This document shows positions 42,172 through 51,751 of a stretch of 64,000 bases of DNA, piece by piece. Made by a program: the position numbers and the translations under genes. The stretch is from an uncultured Lachnospiraceae bacterium (GTDB taxonomy: Bacteria > Bacillota > Clostridia > Lachnospirales > Lachnospiraceae): positions 62,001-126,000 of the forward strand of contig CALWIA010000003.1 in assembly GCA_944380605.1 (NCBI GenBank), read 5' to 3'. The stretch's first letter is position 1, and the number at the start of each line of letters is the position of its first letter. Below the pieces are notes generated by a model. That model had not been told where the DNA came from. It made no database searches and saw nothing but the letters and a program-made list of their open reading frames with translations.

Positions 42172-43589
42172 GTCTTCTCTCCTCTGGGAATCAGACGGCT
42201 GCCGCAGCTTATGGCGTAAATGCCTCGTTCCTCATTCTGCACCAGGCGGAGGAACAGGTCCGAATAGGGGTTCCGGATAATGGCGGAAACCGGGCTTACA
42301 GGAATAATGGCTTTTTCTTCGCCGTCCTCCCGGCATCCCAGGGTACCGTCTTCCTTCCGGTACAGTTCCAGCTTCGTACCCTCGCCGGATTCGTAGTATC
42401 CGGCCGCCCGGCGGATGGTCTCATCCTCCCAGGGCGTCTCCTGGAATACGTCTCTGGTCACAATGGGGCTCTTTCCGTTGTAAGCCCGCAGAAACGCGTC
42501 CGATACCAGTCCCGACGGCACGCCGGAGGTGTTGCACAGCACAATCACCGCCGCCTCCGCTTCCCAGGACCAGGCAATATTGGAAGAAACACCCGGCAGG
42601 CTGCCGCCGTGTTCCGTGACTTTCAGGTTGTCCAGCTGCTTCATGGAGAGCCCGTAGCCGTAGCTGCCGAAGGCGCCGTAGGGCTGTCTGGGCTTGCACA
42701 TCTCGCGGACGCGGTACTGGCTCAGGATTCGGCTGCCGTCCGGCGCCAGTCCTTCGTTGAGGTACATATACAGGTAGTGCTTCAGGTCGTTGAGGGTGGA
42801 CTTCATGGCGCCGCCGCCGTTGAGTACAAAGGCGTTGTCATGATAATCCCGATGGCCCTGCATCTGGCCGTTTACTTTCTTGTAAAGCACCGCCGCGTTG
42901 TCGTCCTGGGCAGGACGGACAAAATCGCAGAAGCTGCGCTCCATTCCCAGGGGCTTTAAGATGTGCTTGACCATATAGTCCGCATAGGAGGCCTCGCCGC
43001 CGTGCCGGCGGATGATGTCGCTGAGCAGGCCGAAGCCGTCGTTGCAGTAGCTTAAATATTCGCCGGGGCATCCATTTAATCCCTTTTCCATGGTCTGAGC
43101 GTCCAGACGCTGCGCCACCTGACGCACACCCTCCTGGGCAATGGCGTCATTGTAGGCGAAATCTCCCACCTTCGATTCGTCCAGTCCCAGTTCCCGGGCC
43201 ACATTGCCCACCAGAATCCGGGGAAGCGGGAAAAATCCGCCGCTGTGGCTCAGCAGGTGAGCGATGGTCACCGGCCGCACCTGATTTTTGTTGGTAAATT
43301 CCGGAATGTACTGACTTATGGGATCCTCCACATGGAGCACGCCCTTTTCTTCCAGCTGCATAATCGCCAGAGCCGTAAAGGACTTGGTCACAGAAGCCAG
43401 GCCGAAAATGGTATCTCCGTTGACTTCCAGGTCTTTGCCCAGTTCCCGGGTTCCCCAGAAGCGTTCATACTCCGTTTCGCCCTTTTTGTTTACCACCGCC
43501 ACTGCCATGGCGCAGGCGCCGTAATCCTTTATGACGCGCTCCGCGAACTGTTCCGCCAGCAGCCGGTTTGCTGTGTTCATCCGATTCAC
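42165..43589 (-). CDS. Cytoplasmic serine hydrolase of the class C beta-lactamase/DD-peptidase fold
   Basis: 474 residues. The active-site motifs are SxxK at Ser66-Lys69 (ASVTKS), YxN at Tyr181-Asn183 (YCN) and a HGG-type third motif (TEHGGSLPG). The C-terminal about 100 residues form a separate beta-rich domain (YYESGEGTKLELYRKEDG). No signal peptide is present, so the enzyme acts inside the cell, unlike penicillin-binding proteins. Relatives include D-aminopeptidases and esterases. It is first in the operon with the oppABCDF importer, so a peptide or amide substrate brought in by that system is likely. Start is GTG at 43589 (AGGAGG upstream); ATG at 43580 is an alternative. Confidence 0.85.
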   Translation of the reverse strand: MNRMNTANRLLAEQFAERVIKDYGACAMAVAVVNKKGETEYERFWGTRELGKDLEVNGDTIFGLASVTKSFTALAIMQLEEKGVLHVEDPISQYIPEFTNKNQVRPVTIAHLLSHSGGFFPLPRILVGNVARELGLDESKVGDFAYNDAIAQEGVRQVAQRLDAQTMEKGLNGCPGEYLSYCNDGFGLLSDIIRRHGGEASYADYMVKHILKPLGMERSFCDFVRPAQDDNAAVLYKKVNGQMQGHRDYHDNAFVLNGGGAMKSTLNDLKHYLYMYLNEGLAPDGSRILSQYRVREMCKPRQPYGAFGSYGYGLSMKQLDNLKVTEHGGSLPGVSSNIAWSWEAEAAVIVLCNTSGVPSGLVSDAFLRAYNGKSPIVTRDVFQETPWEDETIRRAAGYYESGEGTKLELYRKEDGTLGCREDGEEKAIIPVSPVSAIIRNPYSDLFLRLVQNEERGIYAISCGSRLIPRGEKTC

Positions 43590-43645
43590 CTTTCTGCCTC
43601 CTGTCTCGTCTGTACAACGCGTATAAATACAAAAAAACTCCTATT

Positions 43646-43688
43646 CTGAACACGGAACATAGTTCAGGTAAGGATACATCTTTGTATC
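43646..43688 (-). promoter_or_regulatory. Two small hairpins in the leader of the serine hydrolase operon
   Basis: CTGAAC/GTTCAG (43646-43651 with 43662-43667) and GATACA/TGTATC (43673-43678 with 43683-43688) lie between the promoter and the start codon. Their role is unknown. Confidence 0.4.
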
Positions 43689-43747
43689 AGCGAAAATATT
43701 CCATATTCTTAATAGAAGCCTTCTGTTTTCTGATTCATTTAGTCATA

Positions 43748-43777
43748 ATTATACATAGGATGTCGACAGAATGTCCA
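43748..43777 (-). promoter_or_regulatory. Promoter of the serine hydrolase-opp operon
   Basis: Minus-strand TGGACA (43772-43777), 18-base spacer, TATAAT (43748-43753). The leader is about 150 bases. Confidence 0.6.
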
Positions 43778-43823
43778 ATATTAAATTTGCATTTTACATA
43801 TTCGCAAAACGAATATTAAATTT
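43777..43823. promoter_or_regulatory. Probable LysR-type operator region
   Basis: ATATTCG and CGAATAT form a perfect palindrome (43798-43816, five-base centre), and AATATTAAATTT occurs twice (43777-43788 and 43812-43823). It overlaps the lysR 3' end and the -35 of the operon promoter, the place where an activator would bind. Confidence 0.5.
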
Positions 43824-44676
43824 CCCTGTTTCTGTCCAGCTGCTTCATCCAGTCCACGGTAAAGGCGGCAAAGCGTTCCGCCTCCGCGGACAGCTCTTTT
43901 TCCTTTTTCAGCATATACAGGGTGCGGGTAAATCCTCCTTCCTGCAGCCGGACCAGATGGACGTTTCCATGCTTGCCCCAGGAATACCTGGGCCACAGCG
44001 CCACTCCCGCGTTCTGCTCCACCAGTCCCCAGACCATAGGCAGCGCGTCGCACTCCACGCCGGTTCTGGGGATAAATCCCAGTTCCCGGAAACGCCGGTC
44101 TGCGATTTCCCGCATCACCGTTCCCGGCAGCAGCAGCACGAAGGTTTCGTCCTTCAGTTCTTCCAGAGAAATTTCTTTCCTCCCGGCCAGCCGGCTGTTT
44201 CCGGCACAGGCCAGGCAGATTTCCTCTTCCAGCAGCGCCGTGCCGTGGCTGTAGCTCAGCTCCGGCAGGCTGCTGCAGATGGTCAGATCCCAGTCCCGCT
44301 TCTCCTTCCGGTCCGTTACCACAAAATTCACGTCCGGCTCCAGGGCGCGGAACCGGGCGATGGCCTCCGACATCAGCAGATTGGCCGAAATCAGATTCAG
44401 CTTGATGGTTTTCTTGTCTTCCAGCCGGTGCAGGTCTCCGAAGATATCGTCCATTTCCGCGATCACCGGCATCATGCGGTCCCGCAGCGTCCGGCCGGCA
44501 TACGACAGCACAATCCGCTTCCCGCTCCGGACAAACAGTTCTGTCTGCAGTTCCTTTTCCAGCGCCATAATGGCCTTGCTCACCGAAGGCTGGGTCACCC
44601 GCAGCACCTGGGCGGCCTTGGATATGTTTTCATACCGGGCCGCGCACAGGAAATATTTCAGCTGGTACAGTTCCAT
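43816..44676 (-). CDS. LysR-family transcriptional regulator (opp cluster)
   Basis: 286 residues. The winged helix-turn-helix begins MELYQLKYFLCAARYENISKAAQVLRVTQPSVSKAIMALEKELQ (the first about 44 residues, not quoted further), followed by an effector-binding domain of two subdomains. It lies directly upstream of, and in the same direction as, the serine hydrolase operon, with a palindrome and direct repeats in between, so it probably controls that operon in response to a peptide-derived or amino acid ligand. It follows sleB after 24 bases. Confidence 0.9.
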   Translation of the reverse strand: MELYQLKYFLCAARYENISKAAQVLRVTQPSVSKAIMALEKELQTELFVRSGKRIVLSYAGRTLRDRMMPVIAEMDDIFGDLHRLEDKKTIKLNLISANLLMSEAIARFRALEPDVNFVVTDRKEKRDWDLTICSSLPELSYSHGTALLEEEICLACAGNSRLAGRKEISLEELKDETFVLLLPGTVMREIADRRFRELGFIPRTGVECDALPMVWGLVEQNAGVALWPRYSWGKHGNVHLVRLQEGGFTRTLYMLKKEKELSAEAERFAAFTVDWMKQLDRNREI

Positions 44677-44700
44677 ACGATTCCTTCTTTCAGGTCTGTC

Positions 44701-45489
44701 CTATTTGAAAAATTCGTGGCTTCCATGCTGGAACAAATACGTCAGTCTTCCGTCAAACCACCGGACCGCGCCGCTTCTGGACGCTCCCCGGTTCATAAAA
44801 TACAGCGCGCCCTGGGAGTAATCCTCTCCCGCCAGCGCCCGGTTTACGCATTCCACCGTCTCGCTGGTGACGCGGCAGGTGTTGATGGTGCCGTTGGATA
44901 CCGGTGAAAACTGAGACCGCTGATACACCACTTCTTTAATGGTATCCGGGAACTCGCTGCTTCTTACCCGGTTCAGGATCACGTTGGCCACCAGGATCTT
45001 GCCCTTGCTGTCGCAGATTCCGGCTTCCGCCTGTACGATCCGCAGCAGAATATCATAGTCTTCCTGGCTGCAGGGCACTGCCGCCGATGCCAGCCGGGCC
45101 TTTTCTTCTTCCTCTTTCTGTTTCTCAGCCGCCTCCAGGCGAATCTGTCTCTTGACCTTTTCCACCGCGGCTTTGGCAGCCCGGCGGCCCGCTTCTTCCT
45201 CGCGGACCTTCTGGGTCAGAGACTGTCCCACGATCTTCTGTCCCTGTCCGTCCAGATCCAGACCATAGATCTGCAGGTCTGCCTCCGGCAGAGACGCTTC
45301 TTCGGATTTCTTTTCTTCACTCCAGGCCGGAGCCGCCGTCTCGGCAAACGCCGTCATCAGGCTGCTTCCGTCCGCGCATACCATTCCGGCGGCAGCCAGC
45401 AGGCAGAACAGCCATGCCAGCGCTTTTCCGCGCCGGATCTGTTTTACATATTCCGCAGTACGATGAAGGAATGAGCAAAATGTCAGCAT
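44701..45489 (-). CDS. SleB-type cell wall hydrolase
   Basis: 262 residues. An N-terminal hydrophobic segment (AWLFCLLAAAGMVCA) is a signal peptide or anchor. A Lys/Glu/Ala-rich, probably coiled segment at about 88-128 follows. The C-terminal about 130 residues are the Hydrolase_2 domain: LLRIVQAEAGICDSKGKI, ILNRVRSSEFPDTIKEVVYQ and QFSPVSNGTI, with the family catalytic Glu in VQAEAG. Members act on cortex or vegetative peptidoglycan during germination or growth. Its promoter is sigma-A-like, so a vegetative role is possible. Confidence 0.88.
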   Translation of the reverse strand: MLTFCSFLHRTAEYVKQIRRGKALAWLFCLLAAAGMVCADGSSLMTAFAETAAPAWSEEKKSEEASLPEADLQIYGLDLDGQGQKIVGQSLTQKVREEEAGRRAAKAAVEKVKRQIRLEAAEKQKEEEEKARLASAAVPCSQEDYDILLRIVQAEAGICDSKGKILVANVILNRVRSSEFPDTIKEVVYQRSQFSPVSNGTINTCRVTSETVECVNRALAGEDYSQGALYFMNRGASRSGAVRWFDGRLTYLFQHGSHEFFK

Positions 45490-45810
45490 AGATACTCCTC
45501 TTTTCTTCTTTTCCTCTCAAAAAGCAGAGTCAAAGTGGAGATTCTCTCCCACTTTTGCGCCAATTACCTTGTGTCGGTGGTAATTATATGGGAAGGAATC
45601 TTGAAAAGTCAATGCTCTATGCTGACATTTGTCACAAATGACGCCGGTATTTTTTACAGATTTTAAATCATTGTAACATTTACACGAAAAACAGCCTGGT
45701 ATTTGTTCCGTTTTTATTTAATTTTATTACTTGATTGTTTCACAAATATTACATTTTTGTTAAATTGACGTCGCGCATTTCAGAGAGAAATCCGCCGTCG
45801 AAATCTTATG
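45490..45810. promoter_or_regulatory. 321-base intergenic region before sleB
   Basis: Contains a minus-strand promoter TTGACT (45607-45612), 18-base spacer, TATAAT (45583-45588), and in the leader a hairpin AAAGTGG-GAG/CTC-CCACTTT at 45533-45556. The leader is therefore about 90 bases and structured. The rest (about 45640-45770) is very A+T-rich for this genome. A weak hairpin at 45773-45795 (GCG-ATTTC/GAAAT-CGC with a mismatch) lies after leuD but lacks a T run. No gene is seen. Confidence 0.6.
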
Positions 45811-46299
45811 TCAACCCTTTTCGTTGATATAAGGGATCAGACCGCCGGCTTTTATGATGCCCTGCATAAAGGGCGGAAAGGCCTGTCCCTGGTAGCTTTC
45901 TCCCTTGGTCCGGTTGTAAATCACGCCGGAATCAAAGTCGATTTCCACCTGATCGCCGTTTTCAATCCGTCTGGAAGCCTCCTCGCATTCGATGATGGGA
46001 AGGCCGATATTGATGGCGTTGCGGTAAAAAATCCGGGCAAAGGTTTCCGCGATGACGCAGCTGACGCCGGCGCACTTGATGGCCAGCGGCGCGTGCTCCC
46101 GGGAAGACCCGCAGCCGAAGTTCTTCTTCGCCACGATGATGTCCCCGTTTTTCACCTTATGAATAAATTCTTTATCGATATCCTCCATGCAGTGCTTTGC
46201 CAGTTCCGCGCCATCCGTAGCGTTCAGGTACCGGGCCGGGATGATCACGTCCGTGTCTACATTATCTCCATATTTGAATACTGTTCCGTTTGCTTTCAT
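45811..46299 (-). CDS. leuD: 3-isopropylmalate dehydratase small subunit
   Basis: 162 residues of the short LeuD type found in Clostridia. [14 protein letters not shown] and [15 protein letters not shown] are the family motifs of the swivel domain. With LeuC it converts 2-isopropylmalate to 3-isopropylmalate in leucine synthesis. It follows leuC after 15 bases. Confidence 0.95.
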   Translation of the reverse strand: MKANGTVFKYGDNVDTDVIIPARYLNATDGAELAKHCMEDIDKEFIHKVKNGDIIVAKKNFGCGSSREHAPLAIKCAGVSCVIAETFARIFYRNAINIGLPIIECEEASRRIENGDQVEIDFDSGVIYNRTKGESYQGQAFPPFMQGIIKAGGLIPYINEKG

Positions 46300-46314
46300 C
46301 CTTCTTCCCCTTTC

Positions 46315-47577
46315 TCATTCCAGTTCATCCGGGCAGGAAATCTTTCCTGTTACCGCGCTGGCCGCCGCCACCGCCGGGCTGGCCAGGTACACTTCGGATT
46401 CCACGTGGCCCATACGGCCTACAAAGTTCCGGTTGGTGGTGGAAACGCACCGCTCGCCGGCAGCCAGAATGCCCATATATCCGCCCAGGCACGGGCCGCA
46501 GGTCGGCGTGCTGACCACAGCCCCTGCCTCGATAAAGGTCTCCAGAAGCCCTTCCCGCATGGACTGCAGATAAATCGCCTGCGTCGCCGGAATGATGATG
46601 CAGCGGACGCCTTTTGCCACTTTTCTTCCTTTTAAAACGCGGGCCGCCGTGCGCATGTCCTCCATGCGTCCGTTGGTACAGGAGCCGATCACCACCTGGT
46701 CGATCTTAACGTCGCCGAAGTCCCCCGCTTCTCTGGTATTTTCCGGCAGATGGGGGAAGGCCACCGTAGGCTTCAGAGCGGAGAGATCGATGGTGTAAAC
46801 CGCCTCGTATTCCGCGTCCGCGTCTGCCTCATAGATCTTGTACGCTCTGGAGGAATGCTCCTTCATATAAGCCTCGGCCGCCTCGTCCACCGGGAAGATG
46901 CCGTTCTTGCCGCCGGCTTCGATAGCCATATTGCAGATGGTAAAGCGGTCGTCCATAGACAGGTGCTTGACGCCCTCTCCCGTAAACTCCATGGATTTGT
47001 ACAGCGCGCCGTCCACGCCGATCATACCTATAATATGAAGGATTACGTCCTTGCCGCTGACCCAGGGAGACGGCTTGCCCACCAGTTCAAAGCGAATGGC
47101 GGAAGGCACCTTGAACCAGGCTTTGCCGGTCACCATGCCGGCCGCCATATCCGTGCTGCCTACGCCTGTGGAAAACGCGCCCAGCGCGCCGTAGGTACAG
47201 GTGTGAGAATCGGCGCCGATCACTGCGTCGCCGGCTACCACCAGTCCTTTTTCCGGCAGCAGCGCATGTTCAATGCCCATTTCTCCTACGTCATAATAAT
47301 GGCTCAGTTCATGACGGCAGGCAAACTCGCGGCAGCACTTGCAGTTCTCTGCCGATTTGATATCTTTATTAGGAATAAAATGGTCCATCACCAGCGTGAC
47401 TTTGTCTTTGTCAAAAACCGTCTGACGGTCCATTTTCTTCATCTCGTTAATCGCCACCGGCGTCGTGATGTCATTGCCCATCACCAGATCCAGGTCCGCT
47501 TCAATCAGCTGGCCCGCTTTCACTTCCGAAAGTCCCGCATGGGCCGCCAGTATTTTCTGCGTCATGGTCATACCCAT
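46315..47577 (-). CDS. leuC: 3-isopropylmalate dehydratase large subunit
   Basis: 420 residues, the short form paired with small LeuD. The iron-sulphur ligands are in [14 protein letters not shown] and [37 protein letters not shown] (read across 160-185) is the aconitase-family stretch. The ATG at 47577 has GGAGG eight bases upstream. It is divergent from a LysR gene, a common regulatory layout for leuCD. Confidence 0.96.
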   Translation of the reverse strand: MGMTMTQKILAAHAGLSEVKAGQLIEADLDLVMGNDITTPVAINEMKKMDRQTVFDKDKVTLVMDHFIPNKDIKSAENCKCCREFACRHELSHYYDVGEMGIEHALLPEKGLVVAGDAVIGADSHTCTYGALGAFSTGVGSTDMAAGMVTGKAWFKVPSAIRFELVGKPSPWVSGKDVILHIIGMIGVDGALYKSMEFTGEGVKHLSMDDRFTICNMAIEAGGKNGIFPVDEAAEAYMKEHSSRAYKIYEADADAEYEAVYTIDLSALKPTVAFPHLPENTREAGDFGDVKIDQVVIGSCTNGRMEDMRTAARVLKGRKVAKGVRCIIIPATQAIYLQSMREGLLETFIEAGAVVSTPTCGPCLGGYMGILAAGERCVSTTNRNFVGRMGHVESEVYLASPAVAAASAVTGKISCPDELE

Positions 47578-47612
47578 ATTCGTATCCTCCTCATATTTGA
47601 AGACTTTTTACC

Positions 47613-47642
47613 TTTACATTCTAGCACAGGAACGGTTATAAT
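47613..47642 (+). promoter_or_regulatory. Promoter of the leuC-linked lysR gene within a shared divergent region
   Basis: TTTACA (47613-47618), 18-base spacer, TATAAT (47637-47642). On the other strand a TAGAAT (minus-strand -10 for leuC) overlaps the same segment without a good -35, consistent with activator-dependent leuC expression. The A/T-rich 47641-47670 stretch is the likely LysR site. Confidence 0.55.
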
Positions 47643-47696
47643 AGAAATATATAATATGAATATTTGTCATAAGACCAAGTTATAGGGAGCAAATCT

Positions 47697-48587
47697 ATGG
47701 AACAGAATCTGTCACAGTACCGGATCTTTTATGAAGTCGCCAAAAACGGCAACATCTCCAAAGCCGCCAAAGAGCTGTTTATCAGCCAGCCGGCCATCAG
47801 CAAATCCATAGGCAAACTGGAGGACAGCCTGCATACCACCCTGTTTACCCGCAATTCCAGAGGTGTGCAGCTGACGGAGGAAGGGCAGATTTTGTTCACC
47901 CATATCCAGGCCGCTTTTGAGGAACTGGCCATGGGGGAACAGGAGCTGCGGCGGATCAAGCAGTTTCAGATGGGCCATATCCGCATCGGCGTCAGCAATA
48001 CCCTGTGCCGCTTCATCATGGTCTCCTGTCTGAAGGAATTTATCCAGCGCTATCCTCACGTCAAAATCACCATGGAAATCCAGTCTTCCGCCCAGACCAT
48101 GGCCATGCTGGAACAGCAGCGCATCGACATCGGCCTGGTGGCCCGTCCCCGGCTTCAGAAAAACCAGGTCTTTCTTCCGGTTATGGACATCCAGGACATC
48201 TTCGTGGCCTCTCCCAGCTATCTGGAAAACCTGCGGCTGCGGGAAGGTGCCGATGCCGACGTCTTTCAGGCCGGAAACCTGATGCTGCTGGATCAGAACA
48301 ACAGCACCCGTATCTACATCGACGAGTACATGGCCTTAAACCACATCCAGTCCAACAACCTGCTGGAAGTGTCCACCATGGACCTGCTGATTGAATTTGC
48401 CCGCATCGGCATGGGCATCGGCTGCGTCATCCGGGAATTTGTCAAAGAAGACCTGGAAACCGGCCGGCTGGTGCAGTTAAAGCTCGGTTCCCCCATACAC
48501 AAGCGGACCGTGGGATTTATTTACGATTCCAGCCATTCCTCCACTGCTCTGGACAACTTTCTGGCGTTTCTGCAGCAGGAGGCGTAA
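47697..48587 (+). CDS. LysR-family transcriptional regulator (leuCD-linked)
   Basis: 296 residues. The helix-turn-helix is FYEVAKNGNISKAAKELFISQPAISKSIGKLEDSL, written here only as its position, about 11-45; the effector domain follows with ISNTLCRFIMVSCLKEF-like GVSNTLCRF. It is divergent from leuC, so it likely activates leuCD in response to an intermediate of the pathway, as LeuO/IlvY-type regulators do. GGGAG lies seven bases before the ATG. A strong terminator follows it. Confidence 0.9.
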   Translation: MEQNLSQYRIFYEVAKNGNISKAAKELFISQPAISKSIGKLEDSLHTTLFTRNSRGVQLTEEGQILFTHIQAAFEELAMGEQELRRIKQFQMGHIRIGVSNTLCRFIMVSCLKEFIQRYPHVKITMEIQSSAQTMAMLEQQRIDIGLVARPRLQKNQVFLPVMDIQDIFVASPSYLENLRLREGADADVFQAGNLMLLDQNNSTRIYIDEYMALNHIQSNNLLEVSTMDLLIEFARIGMGIGCVIREFVKEDLETGRLVQLKLGSPIHKRTVGFIYDSSHSSTALDNFLAFLQQEA

Positions 48588-48606
48588 ACCTCTCCAGGGA
48601 AAATCA

Positions 48607-48650
48607 AAAACCGCCATCCGGCGCAAAATTCCGGATGGCGGTCTTTTTAT
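48607..48650. terminator. Bidirectional terminator between lysR and ilvC
   Basis: ACCGCCATCCGG pairs with CCGGATGGCGGT (48611-48622 with 48632-48643). The stem is flanked by A-rich sequence on the left and CTTTTTAT on the right, so it can end both convergent genes. Confidence 0.9.
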
Positions 48651-48659
48651 ACAGAGCCA

Positions 48660-49712
<1,053 letters not shown>

Positions 49713-49772
49713 TTATGGTGAAAGCCGCTGCCGCCCTTTTCGGGCCCCGCAGACCGCTCCATCCTGCGCCGG

Positions 49773-50273
49773 TTACGGAAGGTAGCGCACGTCGTCCGCG
49801 CCTCTGGAAAGCCCCGTCAGTCCGGTTCTGGCCAGTTCCAGAATCTCGTAGTCCTCCAGAAGATTGATCAGCGCGTCCAGCTTGGACTGATCTCCGGTCA
49901 GCATCACCGTCAGCGATTCTTTGCCCACGTCCACAATGGTGGCCCGGAATATATCGGAAATAGCGCTTATAGCCTGTCTCTGGCTGGCGTTGGCCCGCAC
50001 CTTCACCATAATCAGTTCCCGGTATACGGAATGGCCGGGCTTCAGTTCCTTGATATCCCGTACGTCCTCCAGCTTGCGCAGCTGCTTTTCAATCTGCTCC
50101 AGTATCTCCTGATCCCCCATGGAAACCACAGTCATGCGGGAATACCGTTCGTCGGCGGTCACGCCCACGGTCAGGCTCTCGATATTGTAGCCGCGGCGGC
50201 TGAACAGGCCGGCCACACGGCTCAGAACACCGGAAGTGTTGTCCACCAGCAGCGACAAAACAATTCGATCCAT
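49773..50273 (-). CDS. ilvN: Acetolactate synthase small (regulatory) subunit
   Basis: 166 residues. The N-terminal ACT domain is LSLLVDNTSGVLSRVAGLFSRRGYNIESLTVG in outline (residues about 6-37), followed by the second small-subunit domain (ELIMVKVRANASQRQAI, VDVGKESLTVMLTGD). It binds valine and tunes the catalytic subunit IlvB, whose gene is not in this window. A consensus promoter precedes it. It is upstream of ilvC. Confidence 0.95.
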   Translation of the reverse strand: MDRIVLSLLVDNTSGVLSRVAGLFSRRGYNIESLTVGVTADERYSRMTVVSMGDQEILEQIEKQLRKLEDVRDIKELKPGHSVYRELIMVKVRANASQRQAISAISDIFRATIVDVGKESLTVMLTGDQSKLDALINLLEDYEILELARTGLTGLSRGADDVRYLP

Positions 50274-50309
50274 ACCAATCCCTGCTTTCTTTCATGAAGT
50301 ATAGATTTT

Positions 50310-50338
50310 ATCTTATCAATCCGCCCGCTATTTGTCAA
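50310..50338 (-). promoter_or_regulatory. Sigma-A promoter of ilvN-ilvC
   Basis: Minus-strand TTGACA (50333-50338), 17-base spacer, TAAGAT (50310-50315), about 37 bases before the ilvN start. There is no room for a T-box or leader peptide attenuator. Confidence 0.75.
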
Positions 50339-50459
50339 CTATATAAAAGGAATGGATACCATAAATCCGGGTTATGCCGCATTTTCTGCTGGCGGGGCGG
50401 CTCCGGCTGTGTTACACTGTACCTATAAAACTTATTGAACGAAAAAGGAGGAACCATTC

Positions 50460-51695
50460 ATGGCATTGCACATTATGGATGAAGCCAACCGGTGCCTCGG
50501 CTGCAAAGTTCCCCAGTGTCAGAAGGGATGCCCGATCCACACGCCGATTCCGGAAGTCATCAAGCTGTTAAAAGCCAACCGCCTGGAAGAAGCCGGCCGG
50601 ATGCTGTTTGAGAACAATCCGCTGACCACCGTCTGCAGCCTGGTCTGCAACCACGAGAACCAGTGCGAAGGCCACTGCGTACTTGGGAAAAAGGGCGCTC
50701 CGGTGCACTTCTCTTCGATTGAAAATTATATCTCCACCTTTTATGCCAACAAGATGACCAAAGGACCCGCTCCGTCCAACGGCATGAAGGTGGCCATCAT
50801 CGGCTCCGGCCCCGCCGGCATCACCATCGCCATCATTCTGGCCCGATACGGATACGACGTGACCATTTTCGAAGGAAAGGACAAGATCGGCGGCGTTCTG
50901 CGCTACGGCATTCCCGAATTCCGCCTGCCCAAGACGGTGCTGGACGACATCAAATACCGGCACATCGACTTAAAGGGCATCAAGTTCCGCCCCAACACCC
51001 ATATCGGCAGCGCCATCGGCATCGACGACCTGTTCCGGGACGGCTACAAGTCCATTTTCGTCGGCACCGGCGTCTGGAAGCCCAATGCCCTCCATATTAA
51101 AGGAGAAACCTTCGGCAACGTCCATTTTGGCATCAACTATTTAAACAACCCCGACAGCTATCAGCTGGGGCAGCGGGTCATCGTCATCGGCGCCGGCAAC
51201 GCCGCCATGGACGTGGCCCGTACGGCGATCCGCAAAGGCGTCCGCACTCTCACCTGCTTTTCCATTACCAAAAAGGTGGCCGCCAGCCATCACGAATTCA
51301 GCTATGCCCAGCTGGAAGGCGTTCAGTTCGAGTACAACAAGGCGCCGGTGGAAATCACGGATCAGGGCGTCATTTTCAAAGATATCATTGAAAACGAAGA
51401 CGGCACCTTTACCGACGTGCCGGATTCTGAAAAGCTCTATGAAAGCGACAGCGTCATCATCTCCATAAGTCAGGGCCCCATGAACCGCATCGTCACCACC
51501 ACCAAAGGACTGGAAGCCACCAGCAAGGGACTTCTGGTGGCCGACGAAACCGGACACACCACCCGTCCCGGCATCTTTGCCTCCGGCGACGTGGTCAACG
51601 GCGCCCGCACCGTGGTGGAGGCCGTCGCCCACAGCAAGGTTGTGGCGGAATCCATGCACCAGTACATGCAGAGCCTGCCCAAAGAAGAGGCATAG
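50460..51695 (+). CDS. Stand-alone GltD-like NAD(P)-dependent flavin oxidoreductase
   Basis: 411 residues. Cys12, 15, 20, 24 and Cys59, 63, 69, 73 are arranged as the two iron-sulphur motifs of the glutamate synthase small subunit family. GSGPAG at 115-120 binds FAD and GAGNAAMDVARTA binds NAD(P)H. The C-terminal FASGDVVNGARTVVEAVAHSKVVAE closes the FAD site. It transfers electrons between NAD(P)H and a partner; with no gltB or nfnA beside it, the partner is not known. AAGGAGG precedes the ATG. It is divergent from ilvN. Confidence 0.88.
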   Translation: MALHIMDEANRCLGCKVPQCQKGCPIHTPIPEVIKLLKANRLEEAGRMLFENNPLTTVCSLVCNHENQCEGHCVLGKKGAPVHFSSIENYISTFYANKMTKGPAPSNGMKVAIIGSGPAGITIAIILARYGYDVTIFEGKDKIGGVLRYGIPEFRLPKTVLDDIKYRHIDLKGIKFRPNTHIGSAIGIDDLFRDGYKSIFVGTGVWKPNALHIKGETFGNVHFGINYLNNPDSYQLGQRVIVIGAGNAAMDVARTAIRKGVRTLTCFSITKKVAASHHEFSYAQLEGVQFEYNKAPVEITDQGVIFKDIIENEDGTFTDVPDSEKLYESDSVIISISQGPMNRIVTTTKGLEATSKGLLVADETGHTTRPGIFASGDVVNGARTVVEAVAHSKVVAESMHQYMQSLPKEEA

Positions 51696-51715
51696 CCTGC
51701 CCCTTAAAACCAGTC

Positions 51716-51742
51716 AAGCCGGCACGGAATGCGCCGGCTTTT
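51716..51742 (+). terminator. Terminator of the GltD-like gene
   Basis: AAGCCGGC (51716-51723) pairs with GCCGGCTT (51732-51739), followed by TTCC. It lies between this gene and the convergent yitT-like gene. Confidence 0.75.
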
Positions 51743-51751
51743 CCTGTTTCT

